5,260 nt of DNA from Cyanobacteriota bacterium (GCA_027482985.1 JAIXVO010000656.1:1-5260); one strand, 5' to 3'; shown: positions 1-4,730, numbered from the stretch's first letter. The notes: a model not told the origin generated them from the letters alone. Program-made: numbers and translations.

Positions 1-365
1 GAGACTACTACGGATGCAGTTTCGCCAGCAGAAAAGGAAAACGGCATCTCGCAACGAGCCGTTATGAAGTTGAGTTATATCTTCTCTCCTGATGGTAAAA
101 CCTGGTATGACAGCGAGACAGCAGATTTTTTTATCGAATTAATAAAGGTGAGGTAGAACTCTGGCTTCGGGATAGGGAAACCGAAAAAAAAGAAAAAAGA
201 GAATGGGAAGAATGGAAGAAAAAGAAAATTCCCAAGAGCCTATTCGATGGACGACCTATGGAACCATCAGCAAAATACGAATTATTAGGATATCCTGGCT
301 ATTGGTCATCATCCTGTCCTAAATCCATCCTTTTTGGCGACCTCTTGCCACCGCCGAAATACTAA
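1..365 (+). pseudogene. 3' part of an unrecognised gene, split over two frames at a T7 run
   Basis: Frame 1 is open from the window edge to a stop at 154-156 (51 codons) and contains the stretch SYIFSPDGKTWYDSETADFF. Frame 3 is open from 111 to a TAA at 363-365 and encodes a charged segment (EVELWLRDRETEKKEKREWE...) ending in FGDLLPPPKY; it has no ATG, GTG or TTG before 258, so it cannot easily start by itself. The two frames meet at seven consecutive T (126-132). Adding one T, or slipping back one base, would give one continuous protein of about 120 visible residues. The zero-frame codons are GAT TTT TTT ATC, so the run also has the form of a T_TTT_TTT slippery heptamer. I do not recognise the family. 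It may be a pseudogene, a homopolymer sequencing error, or a slippage-expressed gene. If the frame-1 stop is real, the gene ends at 156. Confidence 0.5.
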
Positions 366-382
366 AGAACTAAAGGTATAAT
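361..382 (+). promoter_or_regulatory. Promoter candidate of the first toxin-antitoxin operon: TATAAT box behind a tandem 8-mer
   Basis: A perfect -10 hexamer TATAAT sits at 377-382, 31 bases before the antitoxin ATG. No good -35 box lies at normal spacing; the best hexamer, TTGCCA at 345-350, is 26 bases away. Directly upstream of the -10 box is a tandem repeat, ACTAAAGA (361-368) then ACTAAAGG (369-376). It would lie between the -35 and -10 positions, where an autoregulating antitoxin could bind. The operator role is inference. The first 8-mer also overlaps the end of the upstream open frame (stop at 363-365). Confidence 0.5.
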
Positions 383-413
383 AGAGACGGCTTTTAATCG
401 TTACATTTCTTCT

Positions 414-644
414 ATGTTCGTCAGTACTGAAGCTCTCAAGCAAGACCTAGATCAACTGACTCGCGATCAACTCAAGCAGGTTGCTGACTTTATTGCTTTT
501 TTAAAGTTTCGTGATCAACACCGACGAGCTACCCTCGACCCGATCCAACTGGCTTCCTTGTTTACAGAATTTGCTGATGAGGATCATGCCCTTGCCGAAG
601 AAGACATGAGCGACTATGCAGAAATGCTCCATCAGGAAGATTAA
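414..644 (+). CDS. Antitoxin-like small protein, partner of the PemK/MazF toxin
   Basis: A 76-residue protein. An N-terminal amphipathic helical segment (about residues 8-34, with DQLTRDQLKQVADFIAFLKF) resembles the short 'LxxEQLxQVxDFIxFLxxR' helix of DUF2281-like antitoxins common in cyanobacteria. The C-terminal half is strongly acidic (DEDHALAEEDMSDYAEMLHQED), as expected of a flexible tail that wraps and blocks a basic toxin surface. No ribbon-helix-helix or AbrB DNA-binding fold is evident, so whether it represses its own promoter is open. It is followed after only 2 bases by the toxin gene, the usual antitoxin-first operon order. The ATG at 414 has no clear Shine-Dalgarno sequence (ACATTTCTTCT precedes it), which is common in cyanobacteria. 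The antitoxin role rests mainly on the neighbour; the family assignment is by memory of similar proteins. Confidence 0.75.
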   Translation: MFVSTEALKQDLDQLTRDQLKQVADFIAFLKFRDQHRRATLDPIQLASLFTEFADEDHALAEEDMSDYAEMLHQED

Positions 645-646
645 GC

Positions 647-1000
647 ATGACCAATTCACTAAAACGAGGTGAAGTTTGGTTAGCTGACCTCAATCCAACC
701 CAAGGCTCTGAACAAGCTGGTACTCGTCCTGTCATCATCTTCCAAAATGACCTAGTTTCTCAGTTCTCAAGTACAACCATTGCCATTCCTCTTACCACCA
801 ATCAACGCCGTGCAGCCTTACCTATATGTTTGCTAATTGAGCAGGGCAATGGTGGGCTGGATCAAGATTCTGTTGCCCTATGCTTTCAGATGCGTGTGTT
901 GGACAAAACTCGTTTGATTCGGAAGATTGGGCAACTAAGTCCTGAAACAATTTTTCAATTGGAAGAAGTTGTTTTGCTAACCTTGGGATACGAGCCATGA
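647..1000 (+). CDS. Type II toxin, PemK/MazF-family mRNA endoribonuclease
   Basis: A 117-residue protein with the full family pattern: RGEVWLADLNPTQGSEQAGTRPVII at residues 7-31, the TIAIPLTTN strand at 44-52, and the DSVALCFQMRVLDKTRL segment at 74-90. Known family members are SH3-like-fold ribonucleases that cut single-stranded RNA at short motifs. The conserved catalytic Arg (R27, before P28) and Thr (T50 or T51) are present, so the enzyme looks intact, and its length is usual. The start two bases behind the antitoxin stop (TAA GC ATG) makes translational coupling likely. Cut specificity cannot be read from the sequence. It is more like the PemK/ChpB-type subgroup than the second MazF here (2992-3354), and the two share little beyond family motifs, so they are not a recent duplication. 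Confidence 0.92.
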   Translation: MTNSLKRGEVWLADLNPTQGSEQAGTRPVIIFQNDLVSQFSSTTIAIPLTTNQRRAALPICLLIEQGNGGLDQDSVALCFQMRVLDKTRLIRKIGQLSPETIFQLEEVVLLTLGYEP

Positions 1001-1046
1001 AGATAGAAATGGAGATGCAAGCAGTAGGGTCATGAGTCGAGCCGAC

Positions 1047-1080
1047 GCATAACAACCCTGCTGGAGCGGACTGGCAATAA
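1047..1080 (+). other. attC-like left half-site (tentative)
   Basis: Immediately behind the toxin gene lies GCATAACAACCCTGC followed by TGGAGCGGACTGGC. This resembles the 5' half of an integron attC site: an R''-like core close to RYYYAAC (GCATAAC has one mismatch) followed by an L''-like GGAGCGGAC block. A true site needs a complementary right half ending in GTTRRRY. The complement GCCAGTCCGC does not occur in the window. The IS begins 30 bases further on, so the partner half may have been displaced or deleted. Toxin-antitoxin modules are frequent integron cassettes, which is why the position is suggestive. The assignment is inference from motif likeness only. Confidence 0.25.
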
Positions 1081-1110
1081 ATCTTGATTGAGTTGCAGCG
1101 GCTATTTAAC

Positions 1111-1126
1111 GTGAGTTCGGGATAAG
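1111..1126 (+). repeat. IS left terminal inverted repeat (IRL)
   Basis: GTGAGTTCGGGATAAG pairs with the reverse complement of 2055-2070 (GTGAGTTCGGGTTAAG) with one mismatch at base 12. The 11 outer bases are perfect. The boundary is set where the match stops; the three bases further out (AAC versus AAT) match at two of three, so the true edge could be up to 3 bases further left. Confidence 0.85.
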
Positions 1127-1129
1127 AAA

Positions 1130-1183
1130 AGGGCGGAACCGATAGGCTGAAAGTAACAAAAACTTATGAGCTTGAACCGCCCT
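1130..1183 (+). repeat. Inverted repeat around the transposase start codon
   Basis: AGGGCGG (1130-1136) can pair with CCGCCCT (1177-1183), a 7-bp GC-rich stem enclosing the transposase start codon (1166-1168) in its loop. In a transcript entering from outside the IS this could reduce translation of the transposase, as known for fold-back leaders of some other insertion sequences. A transcript starting inside the spacer would lack the left arm. The regulatory role is inference, and the 40-base loop makes the structure marginal. Confidence 0.3.
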
Positions 1184-2059
1184 ATGCTTAGTCTAGAAGC
1201 CTTGTTTTGTCACGTCGATGATTTCTGCCAACAGTTTGAACCGCAATGGCAACAGTATTTGTTGAGCAGTGGTGCCGTGCAACGCCAGCGAGAGCGAGGC
1301 CTGAGCACCAGTGAAATCATGACGATTTTGATTGCCTTTCATCAGCTTGGCTACCGCAACTTCAAAACGTTCTACACCCGGCCTGTCTGCGTTTACTGGC
1401 GCAAGGCCTTTCCCGGGTTAGTCAGTTACAACCGCTTTGTCGAATGGGACCCCGCGGTACTGTTCCCTTTGTGTGCCTATTTGCGCTCCTGCTTTGGCCG
1501 CTGTAGTGGCATCAGCTTTGTCGATGCCACCAGTCTCAAGGTCTGCCACAATCGGCGGATCAACGGGCACAAGGTCTTTGACGGCCTCGTGGCCCGCGGC
1601 AAGACCTCAGTGGATTGGTTCTTTGGCTTCAAACTGCATCTCGTGGTCAATGATCGCGGTGAGTTACTCAATGTGATGCTGACCCCAGGCAACACCGATG
1701 ACCGCAAGCCCTTACCCAAACTACTCCAACGCTTGGTGGGCAAAGTCTTTGGCGACAAAGGGTACATCTCCGCCCCCCTCGCCTTGCACTTGGGGCAGAC
1801 CTTGAGTATCCAACTCATCACGCGGCTCAAACGCGGCATGAAAGGGCGCTTGCTGCCCCTCATTGACAAATTGCTACTGCGCCGACGCGCCATCATCGAG
1901 TCGGTGATTGACCAGCTCAAGAACATTTCGCAAATTGAGCATTCCCGCCATCGCTCACCCGTCAACCTCATGGTCAACCTGGTGTGTGGCTTGATTGCCT
2001 ACTGCCATCAACCGAAGAAGCCGTCGCTGGCGATTGACCTATCGTTGCCTCCGGCTTAA
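1166..2059 (+). CDS. IS982-family DDE transposase
   Basis: A 297-residue protein, full length for the family. An N-terminal region (1-95; [41 protein letters not shown]) is followed by an RNase H-like catalytic domain. The likely triad is D120 in SFVDAT, D197 in FGDKGY and E245 in [13 protein letters not shown]. The family's [12 protein letters not shown] and [14 protein letters not shown] blocks and the C-terminal [14 protein letters not shown] are all present. It cuts and inserts the element at its inverted repeats. No frameshift or internal stop is seen, so it may be active. ATG at 1166 is the first start in frame; only a weak purine stretch precedes it. Codon use is more GC-rich than in the toxin-antitoxin operon on its left, consistent with separate origins. 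Confidence 0.95.
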   Translation: MSLNRPMLSLEALFCHVDDFCQQFEPQWQQYLLSSGAVQRQRERGLSTSEIMTILIAFHQLGYRNFKTFYTRPVCVYWRKAFPGLVSYNRFVEWDPAVLFPLCAYLRSCFGRCSGISFVDATSLKVCHNRRINGHKVFDGLVARGKTSVDWFFGFKLHLVVNDRGELLNVMLTPGNTDDRKPLPKLLQRLVGKVFGDKGYISAPLALHLGQTLSIQLITRLKRGMKGRLLPLIDKLLLRRRAIIESVIDQLKNISQIEHSRHRSPVNLMVNLVCGLIAYCHQPKKPSLAIDLSLPPA

Positions 2060-2070
2060 CCCGAACTCAC
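2055..2070 (-). repeat. IS right terminal inverted repeat (IRR)
   Basis: CTTAACCCGAACTCAC, the reverse complement of the left repeat with one mismatch. It contains the transposase TAA stop (2057-2059). Its outer edge is two bases from the stop codon of the convergent response-regulator gene (TGA on the minus strand, 2075-2073). Confidence 0.85.
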
Positions 2071-2072
2071 AT

Positions 2073-2453
2073 TCAGTTAGGGATGCAGCGATCGCTGGCT
2101 TTCAATAGCGCTCCCACACGAACACCGAGTTCACCTAAACTAAACGGTTTGATCAGGTAGTCATTACCCACTAGCGCAAATTCGATTGATCGATCCACTT
2201 GTTGCCTTCCACCAATAAGATGCAGGATCAGTCCATCCTGTTGTTTGATGAGTTGGCACAGATCATGATCACTGGCTTCAGTGAATGCTGCATCCCAAAT
2301 CACCAGATTTGGTTGAAATGAATTGACATGGGCGATCGCTGCTTGACTGGTCGTAGCAGTTTCCAATTGGTAGTCTTGTTGAGTCAAGAACCGAAAAATT
2401 AAGTTCCGTATTGCAGGATCAGAGACAGCAATCAGAATTTTGGGTTGATTCAT
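2073..2453 (-). CDS. Single-domain response regulator (degenerate REC domain)
   Basis: With ATG at 2453 the product is 126 residues, almost exactly one receiver domain. Visible landmarks: a hydrophobic first strand KILIAVSD with only one acidic residue (D12) where most receivers have two; the phospho-acceptor D54 in NLVIWDAAF; and K102 in DYLIKPF. The conserved Thr/Ser (usually in an LTA-like motif) is replaced by I80 in HLIGG. The fold and the phospho-site are therefore kept while the switch residue is lost, suggesting altered or phosphorylation-independent signalling. No output domain follows; the protein ends ASDRCIPN. An upstream start at 2555 would add 34 low-complexity polar residues (MIESTQSGEEASGEK...), and I prefer 2453 because the domain begins there. 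The IS lies two bases beyond the stop, so loss of a former C-terminal output domain cannot be excluded. Confidence 0.8.
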   Translation of the reverse strand: MNQPKILIAVSDPAIRNLIFRFLTQQDYQLETATTSQAAIAHVNSFQPNLVIWDAAFTEASDHDLCQLIKQQDGLILHLIGGRQQVDRSIEFALVGNDYLIKPFSLGELGVRVGALLKASDRCIPN

Positions 2454-2698
2454 AGAGGATGACTGGGTTGAAAATGTTGCCTTCCACACCCTGATCCAGC
2501 GATTCGCAGCTTTTTCTCCACTCGCTTCTTCACCGGATTGCGTTGATTCTATCAATCAGTACTAGTTGCTGTTGGGGTCTCCTGTGATGTGCGTATCTCG
2601 ACGAACCGAACGGGCAAGATAGCGAGTAGGAGCAAGTTTCACGATTGGGTGGAAGTTGGAGCAGTAGAATGGAGGTCACCATACAAGGTTGAGTGAGT
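2454..2698. other. Divergent intergenic region with weak promoter for the orphan antitoxin
   Basis: This stretch separates the divergently transcribed response regulator and antitoxin genes. A TAGAAT at 2665-2670 could be a -10 box for the plus-strand gene, with only a poor -35 (near GATTGG, 2643-2648). AAGG at 2685-2688 is a plausible ribosome binding site 10 bases before the ATG at 2699. The first 100 bases could instead encode an N-terminal extension of the response regulator (in frame up to 2555). I see no RNA gene or strong terminator. Confidence 0.35.
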
Positions 2699-2959
2699 AT
2701 GACCACGGTTGAGACAGCGGTATTACTGCAGCAAGAGCTTTTAGAGCATGCTGACGCGATCGCGAAAGCGATGAATGTTTCCCGCGACCAAGTGCTCGAA
2801 ATCGCCTTGTCCGAGTTTGTGCATCAATATCAGATCCGCCAATCCTTATCACTGGACAATATTAACGATGCCTATGCTGATGCTCCTGATCCAGACGATA
2901 TCCAGCTGCTGAAAGGGATGCGTCGGCTGCGTCGGCAAGTTCTGGAGAACGACGATTGA
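2699..2959 (+). CDS. Orphan ribbon-helix-helix-like antitoxin
   Basis: An 86-residue protein. A possible N-terminal strand is followed by ELLEHADAIAKAMNVSRDQVLEIALSEFVHQYQ (about residues 13-45), the helix-turn-helix spacing typical of CopG/MetJ-type ribbon-helix-helix antitoxins, in which the 'NVSRDxVLExAL' turn joins the two helices of the DNA-binding dimer. The C-terminal half is acidic and then basic (DAPDPDDIQLLKGMRRLRRQVLENDD), as in the toxin-binding tails of cyanobacterial antitoxins paired with MazF-like toxins. I chose ATG 2699 over GTG 2693 because AAGG at 2685-2688 is 10 bases from the ATG but only 4 from the GTG. No toxin follows on the same strand; the next genes are a mazEF pair in the opposite direction with its own antitoxin. 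It may be a remnant, may act in trans, or may be an anti-addiction factor. Confidence 0.75.
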   Translation: MTTVETAVLLQQELLEHADAIAKAMNVSRDQVLEIALSEFVHQYQIRQSLSLDNINDAYADAPDPDDIQLLKGMRRLRRQVLENDD

Positions 2960-2965
2960 TTCAGC

Positions 2966-2995
2966 AAGGGGATATTTTCGATGACTGATGATTAT
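2966..2995 (+). pseudogene. Possible translation start of a lost toxin behind the orphan antitoxin
   Basis: Seven bases after the orphan antitoxin stop lies AAGGGG (2966-2971), the best Shine-Dalgarno sequence in this part of the window, then 9 bases and ATG at 2981, opening MTDDYAFCG. That frame runs only 47 codons (stop 3122-3124) and almost all of it is antisense to mazF. The arrangement antitoxin, short gap, strong ribosome site, ATG is exactly what a downstream toxin gene would show. I infer that its body was replaced when the opposing mazEF module arrived, with the junction near 2990. It could also be a chance site. Confidence 0.3.
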
Positions 2996-3354
2996 GCGTT
3001 TTGTGGGATAGAAGGCAGGGGCAAAAGCGTTTTGACTTTGAGAATAACTTCAGTCGTGACGGTATCGGGCGCTTTGCAAATGAATTCTGCTTGGCGGGCT
3101 TGCCAGTCCAAAGATTTAACCTGATCTGCCAAAATTACGCCTGTAATAGGTAAATCGTCAGGCAGCGACACCTCAAACGGATAACCCTTCACCTTTGAAG
3201 TAACTGGACAAAAGATTCCCAACCCAACCTTGCGGTTGTAAACCAACGGTGAAAGCACCAGAGCGGGTCTGCGCTTGGCTTGCTCCCGGCCACTTTGAGG
3301 GTTAAAGTCTAGCCACACTAGATCACCTTGCTCAGGAAAATATGCGGTAGGCAT
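2992..3354 (-). CDS. mazF: MazF-type mRNA endoribonuclease toxin
   Basis: A 120-residue protein that, from memory, aligns without gaps to Escherichia coli MazF over its first 60 residues: YFPEQGDLVWLDFNPQSGREQ, RRPALVLSPLVYN (29-40), CPVTSKVKGYPFEV (49-62) and LADQVKSLDW (75-84). The catalytic pair of that enzyme, R29 and T52, is kept. Positions 27-28, Gly-His in E. coli, are Lys-Arg here. Known MazF enzymes cleave mRNA at short sequences and stop growth. The ATG at 3354 overlaps the mazE stop by one base (TAATG), the usual coupling arrangement. A TTG two codons earlier (3360) is in frame but would overlap mazE more, so I reject it. The 3' end meets the orphan antitoxin tail to tail, with 32 bases between the stop codons and no clear terminator. 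Confidence 0.95.
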   Translation of the reverse strand: MPTAYFPEQGDLVWLDFNPQSGREQAKRRPALVLSPLVYNRKVGLGIFCPVTSKVKGYPFEVSLPDDLPITGVILADQVKSLDWQARQAEFICKAPDTVTTEVILKVKTLLPLPSIPQNA

Positions 3355-3593
3355 TACCAAGCCTCTTGCCCGATCGCCTCTTCTGTATCAATTGAGGCAT
3401 GGAGGTTATCAGTGGTAATTTCAGCCAGCAATTGATCCAGGTGAGGGTTGGGTTGGGGCGGCAGGAGCATTAATTTGCCGTCAACAACTTCAAGGTCAAC
3501 GTGCATGCCTGCCTGCAATTGCATCTGAGCCGCGATCGCGGCTGGAATACACACCGTCAATTGCTGATTCCATTGTTGAACTTGGACTTGCAT
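3354..3593 (-). CDS. mazE: MazE-type antitoxin with an unusual non-basic DNA-binding face
   Basis: A 79-residue protein with the MazE layout. An N-terminal AbrB-like swapped-hairpin domain (1-45; W8, TVCIPAAIAAQMQL, VDLEVVDGKLML) is followed by the toxin-binding tail (HLDQLLAEITTDNLHASID...GQEAW, 51-79), which closely matches E. coli MazE (ITPENLHENID...KEVW). The tail should neutralise MazF by occupying its RNA groove. The N-terminal face is odd. Residues that in MazE carry Lys, Arg and Arg for DNA contact are Gln6, Gln7 and Cys15 here, and the whole protein has one Lys (K40) and no Arg against ten Asp/Glu. Ordinary operator binding and autorepression therefore look impaired. GAGG at 3604-3607 lies 10 bases before the ATG. 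Confidence 0.93.
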   Translation of the reverse strand: MQVQVQQWNQQLTVCIPAAIAAQMQLQAGMHVDLEVVDGKLMLLPPQPNPHLDQLLAEITTDNLHASIDTEEAIGQEAW

Positions 3594-3603
3594 GGTTCTG
3601 GTG

Positions 3604-3627
3604 CCTCAATCGAGGAACGAAATTGAG
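3604..3627 (-). promoter_or_regulatory. Inverted repeat at the mazE leader, candidate operator
   Basis: CTCAAT (3605-3610) and ATTGAG (3622-3627) form a 6-bp inverted repeat with an 11-base spacer, 11 bases upstream of the mazE start. The proximal arm overlaps the likely ribosome binding site (GAGG on the minus strand, 3604-3607). It could act as an operator or as an RNA hairpin hiding the ribosome site. The function is inference, and the unusual MazE surface makes a classical operator role uncertain. Confidence 0.3.
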
Positions 3628-3628
3628 T

Positions 3629-3686
3629 AGGGCAGGAGCGTGTTCGGATTGATCAGCGACTCATCGCCTGAGAATCACCCTGCCCT
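3629..3686 (-). repeat. 8-bp inverted repeat between the S1 gene and mazE
   Basis: AGGGCAGG (3629-3636) and CCTGCCCT (3679-3686) are perfectly complementary, separated by 42 bases, beginning 6 bases beyond the S1 stop codon. Read on the minus strand this could be a long-loop 3' hairpin for the S1 transcript, but no T run follows it, so it is not a convincing terminator. Read-through from the S1 gene into mazEF remains possible, since both point the same way. Confidence 0.25.
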
Positions 3687-3692
3687 CAAGGG

Positions 3693-4595
3693 TTACTCGC
3701 CTAACACCGCTTTACGGGCGCGGGGTTCGCGATCGCTGGCTTCGGTCATGACGGTTTCCTGGTTCTCCAACATTTCACCGGGGTAGTTTTCCAGCACTTT
3801 GGTAGACAGGGAAATGCGACCCTGACCTTCATCCAGATTGACGATCATCGCCTTGATGATCTGTCCAACTTGAAAGACGGAATTCAGGGACTCGATATAT
3901 TTCTGGCTGATCTGGTTGATGTGAAGTAAGCCGCTGGTGCCATTCAGATCCACAAACACGCCAAATGGTTTCATGCCACTGACTTTGCCTTCCACCAGTT
4001 GCCCAATTTCCAGTTGACTGAACGCCGCCGAGCGATTGGCTAACCGATTGGACAGCACCAATTTGCCCTTCTCCTGATTCAGTTCAATGATGGTAGCCGT
4101 CAGGGTGGTTTTCACCAGCGCTTCCAGATTGTCCCGTTCGACCAAGTGCGATCGCGGAATAAAGCCTCGCACACCCTGCACATCCACCGTGACACCGCCC
4201 TTATTCGTACCCGTCACCCGCACCGACAAACTTTGATTGCTGTCCTGAATTTCCGCCAACCGATCCCAGGCTTTGCGAATCTCCAGTTGTTTCAGCGACA
4301 GCGTCACCTGCCCATCGGCATCCTGTTCCCGTACAATCAAGAATTCCGCTTCCTCATCCTGCGGCAACACCGCCGACAACTCCTTCACGCCCCGCAAACT
4401 CACTTCCTGCTCCGGGACAAACGCCAAAGATTTCGCCCCAATGTCTATATACACGCCATTTGTGTCGTAGCTGACGACCTTGCCACGCACAATTTGCCCC
4501 CGCTGAAATTCATAGTCAAAGCCTTCCAACGCTTTGGCAAAATCATCCATCGAAAAGGCTTCGGTAGACCGGGCGCGAGACTGATTCGATTCCAT
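3693..4595 (-). CDS. rpsA: Ribosomal protein S1 homologue, cyanobacterial three-domain Rps1b type
   Basis: A 300-residue protein with three S1 RNA-binding domains: about 31-102 (GQIVRGKVVSYDTNGVYIDIG...FVPEQE), 119-184 (VRVTGTNKGGVTVDVQGVRGFIPRSHLVERD) and 197-267 (GQLVEGKVSGMKPFGVFVDLNGTSGLLHINQIS...ISLSTKVLEN). Cyanobacteria carry short S1 proteins with three domains instead of the six of enterobacteria, often two paralogues. The SMDDFAKALEGFDYEFQRGQ opening, the SHLVERDNLEAL motif and the LENYPGEMLEN end fit the second type (Rps1b, sometimes described as a nucleic-acid-binding protein) better than the main S1. It should bind single-stranded RNA in translation initiation, on or off the ribosome. 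ATG 4595 is preceded by a weak GGTGAT. The C-terminal 20 residues (TEASDREPRARKAVLGE) are a short charged tail. No partner genes are co-transcribed upstream. Confidence 0.92.
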   Translation of the reverse strand: MESNQSRARSTEAFSMDDFAKALEGFDYEFQRGQIVRGKVVSYDTNGVYIDIGAKSLAFVPEQEVSLRGVKELSAVLPQDEEAEFLIVREQDADGQVTLSLKQLEIRKAWDRLAEIQDSNQSLSVRVTGTNKGGVTVDVQGVRGFIPRSHLVERDNLEALVKTTLTATIIELNQEKGKLVLSNRLANRSAAFSQLEIGQLVEGKVSGMKPFGVFVDLNGTSGLLHINQISQKYIESLNSVFQVGQIIKAMIVNLDEGQGRISLSTKVLENYPGEMLENQETVMTEASDREPRARKAVLGE

Positions 4596-4647
4596 ATCAC
4601 CAACAGACTAATAAGTCTTCCTATGGTAGAGCAGATTTTGAAGAGAT

Positions 4648-4673
4648 GGGAGGTGGGGGATAGGGGTTGGGGG
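4648..4673 (+). repeat. G-run cluster, potential G-quadruplex
   Basis: Four G runs of 3, 5, 4 and 5 bases are separated by loops of 4, 3 and 2 bases (AGGT, ATA, TT), which meets the usual G3+N1-7 quadruplex pattern. The G-rich strand is the template strand for the S1 gene, whose start is 53 bases away. The run resembles the short tandem G/C-rich repeats (CCCCAAT-type) found between cyanobacterial genes. Whether it folds or affects S1 expression is unknown. Confidence 0.55.
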
Positions 4674-4730
4674 TTAATCAGATAGACCAGCTAGAACCTT
4701 TTGACTACGTTCGGCTGAGCGCTCACGTCG

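Larger units (their letters stand above)
1111..2070 (+). mobile_element. IS982-family insertion sequence, complete, 960 bp
   Basis: Terminal inverted repeats GTGAGTTCGGGATAAG (1111-1126) and CTTAACCCGAACTCAC (2055-2070) pair at 15 of 16 positions. They bracket one transposase gene with intact DDE residues, and the 960-bp total is close to the family's usual size of about 1 kb. The transposase stop codon (2057-2059) lies inside the right repeat. The flanks (GCTATTTAAC on the left, ATTCAGTTAG on the right) share no direct repeat, although this family normally makes short target duplications, so insertion may have been followed by an adjacent deletion or recombination. The element contains no GCGATCGC octamer. 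Confidence 0.9.

Noticed and set aside
1036..1046. GTCG-AGC-CGAC as a terminator for the first toxin-antitoxin operon
   Set aside because: The stem has only four pairs and no T run follows.
822..1055. 77-codon minus-strand open frame over the PemK-type toxin
   Set aside because: It overlaps a toxin gene with strong motifs and has no recognisable features of its own.
1477..1977. 166-codon open frame on the minus strand inside the transposase gene
   Set aside because: It is antisense to the well-supported IS982 transposase, has a Ser/Arg-rich composition typical of a shadow frame, and shows no family motif.
2073..2555. Longer 160-residue form of the response regulator
   Set aside because: The extra 34 residues are polar and resemble no domain, and the receiver fold begins just after the ATG at 2453. 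The longer start remains possible but less likely.
3680..3692. CCCT-CA-AGGG next to the S1 stop as a terminator
   Set aside because: The stem is four pairs with a two-base loop and no T run; it is too short to terminate.
4146..4685. 179-codon plus-strand open frame opposite the S1 gene
   Set aside because: Its His/Arg-rich, low-complexity translation (e.g. HPHRQTLIAVLNFRQPIPG) is the shadow of the S1 gene, which has clear domain motifs on the other strand.
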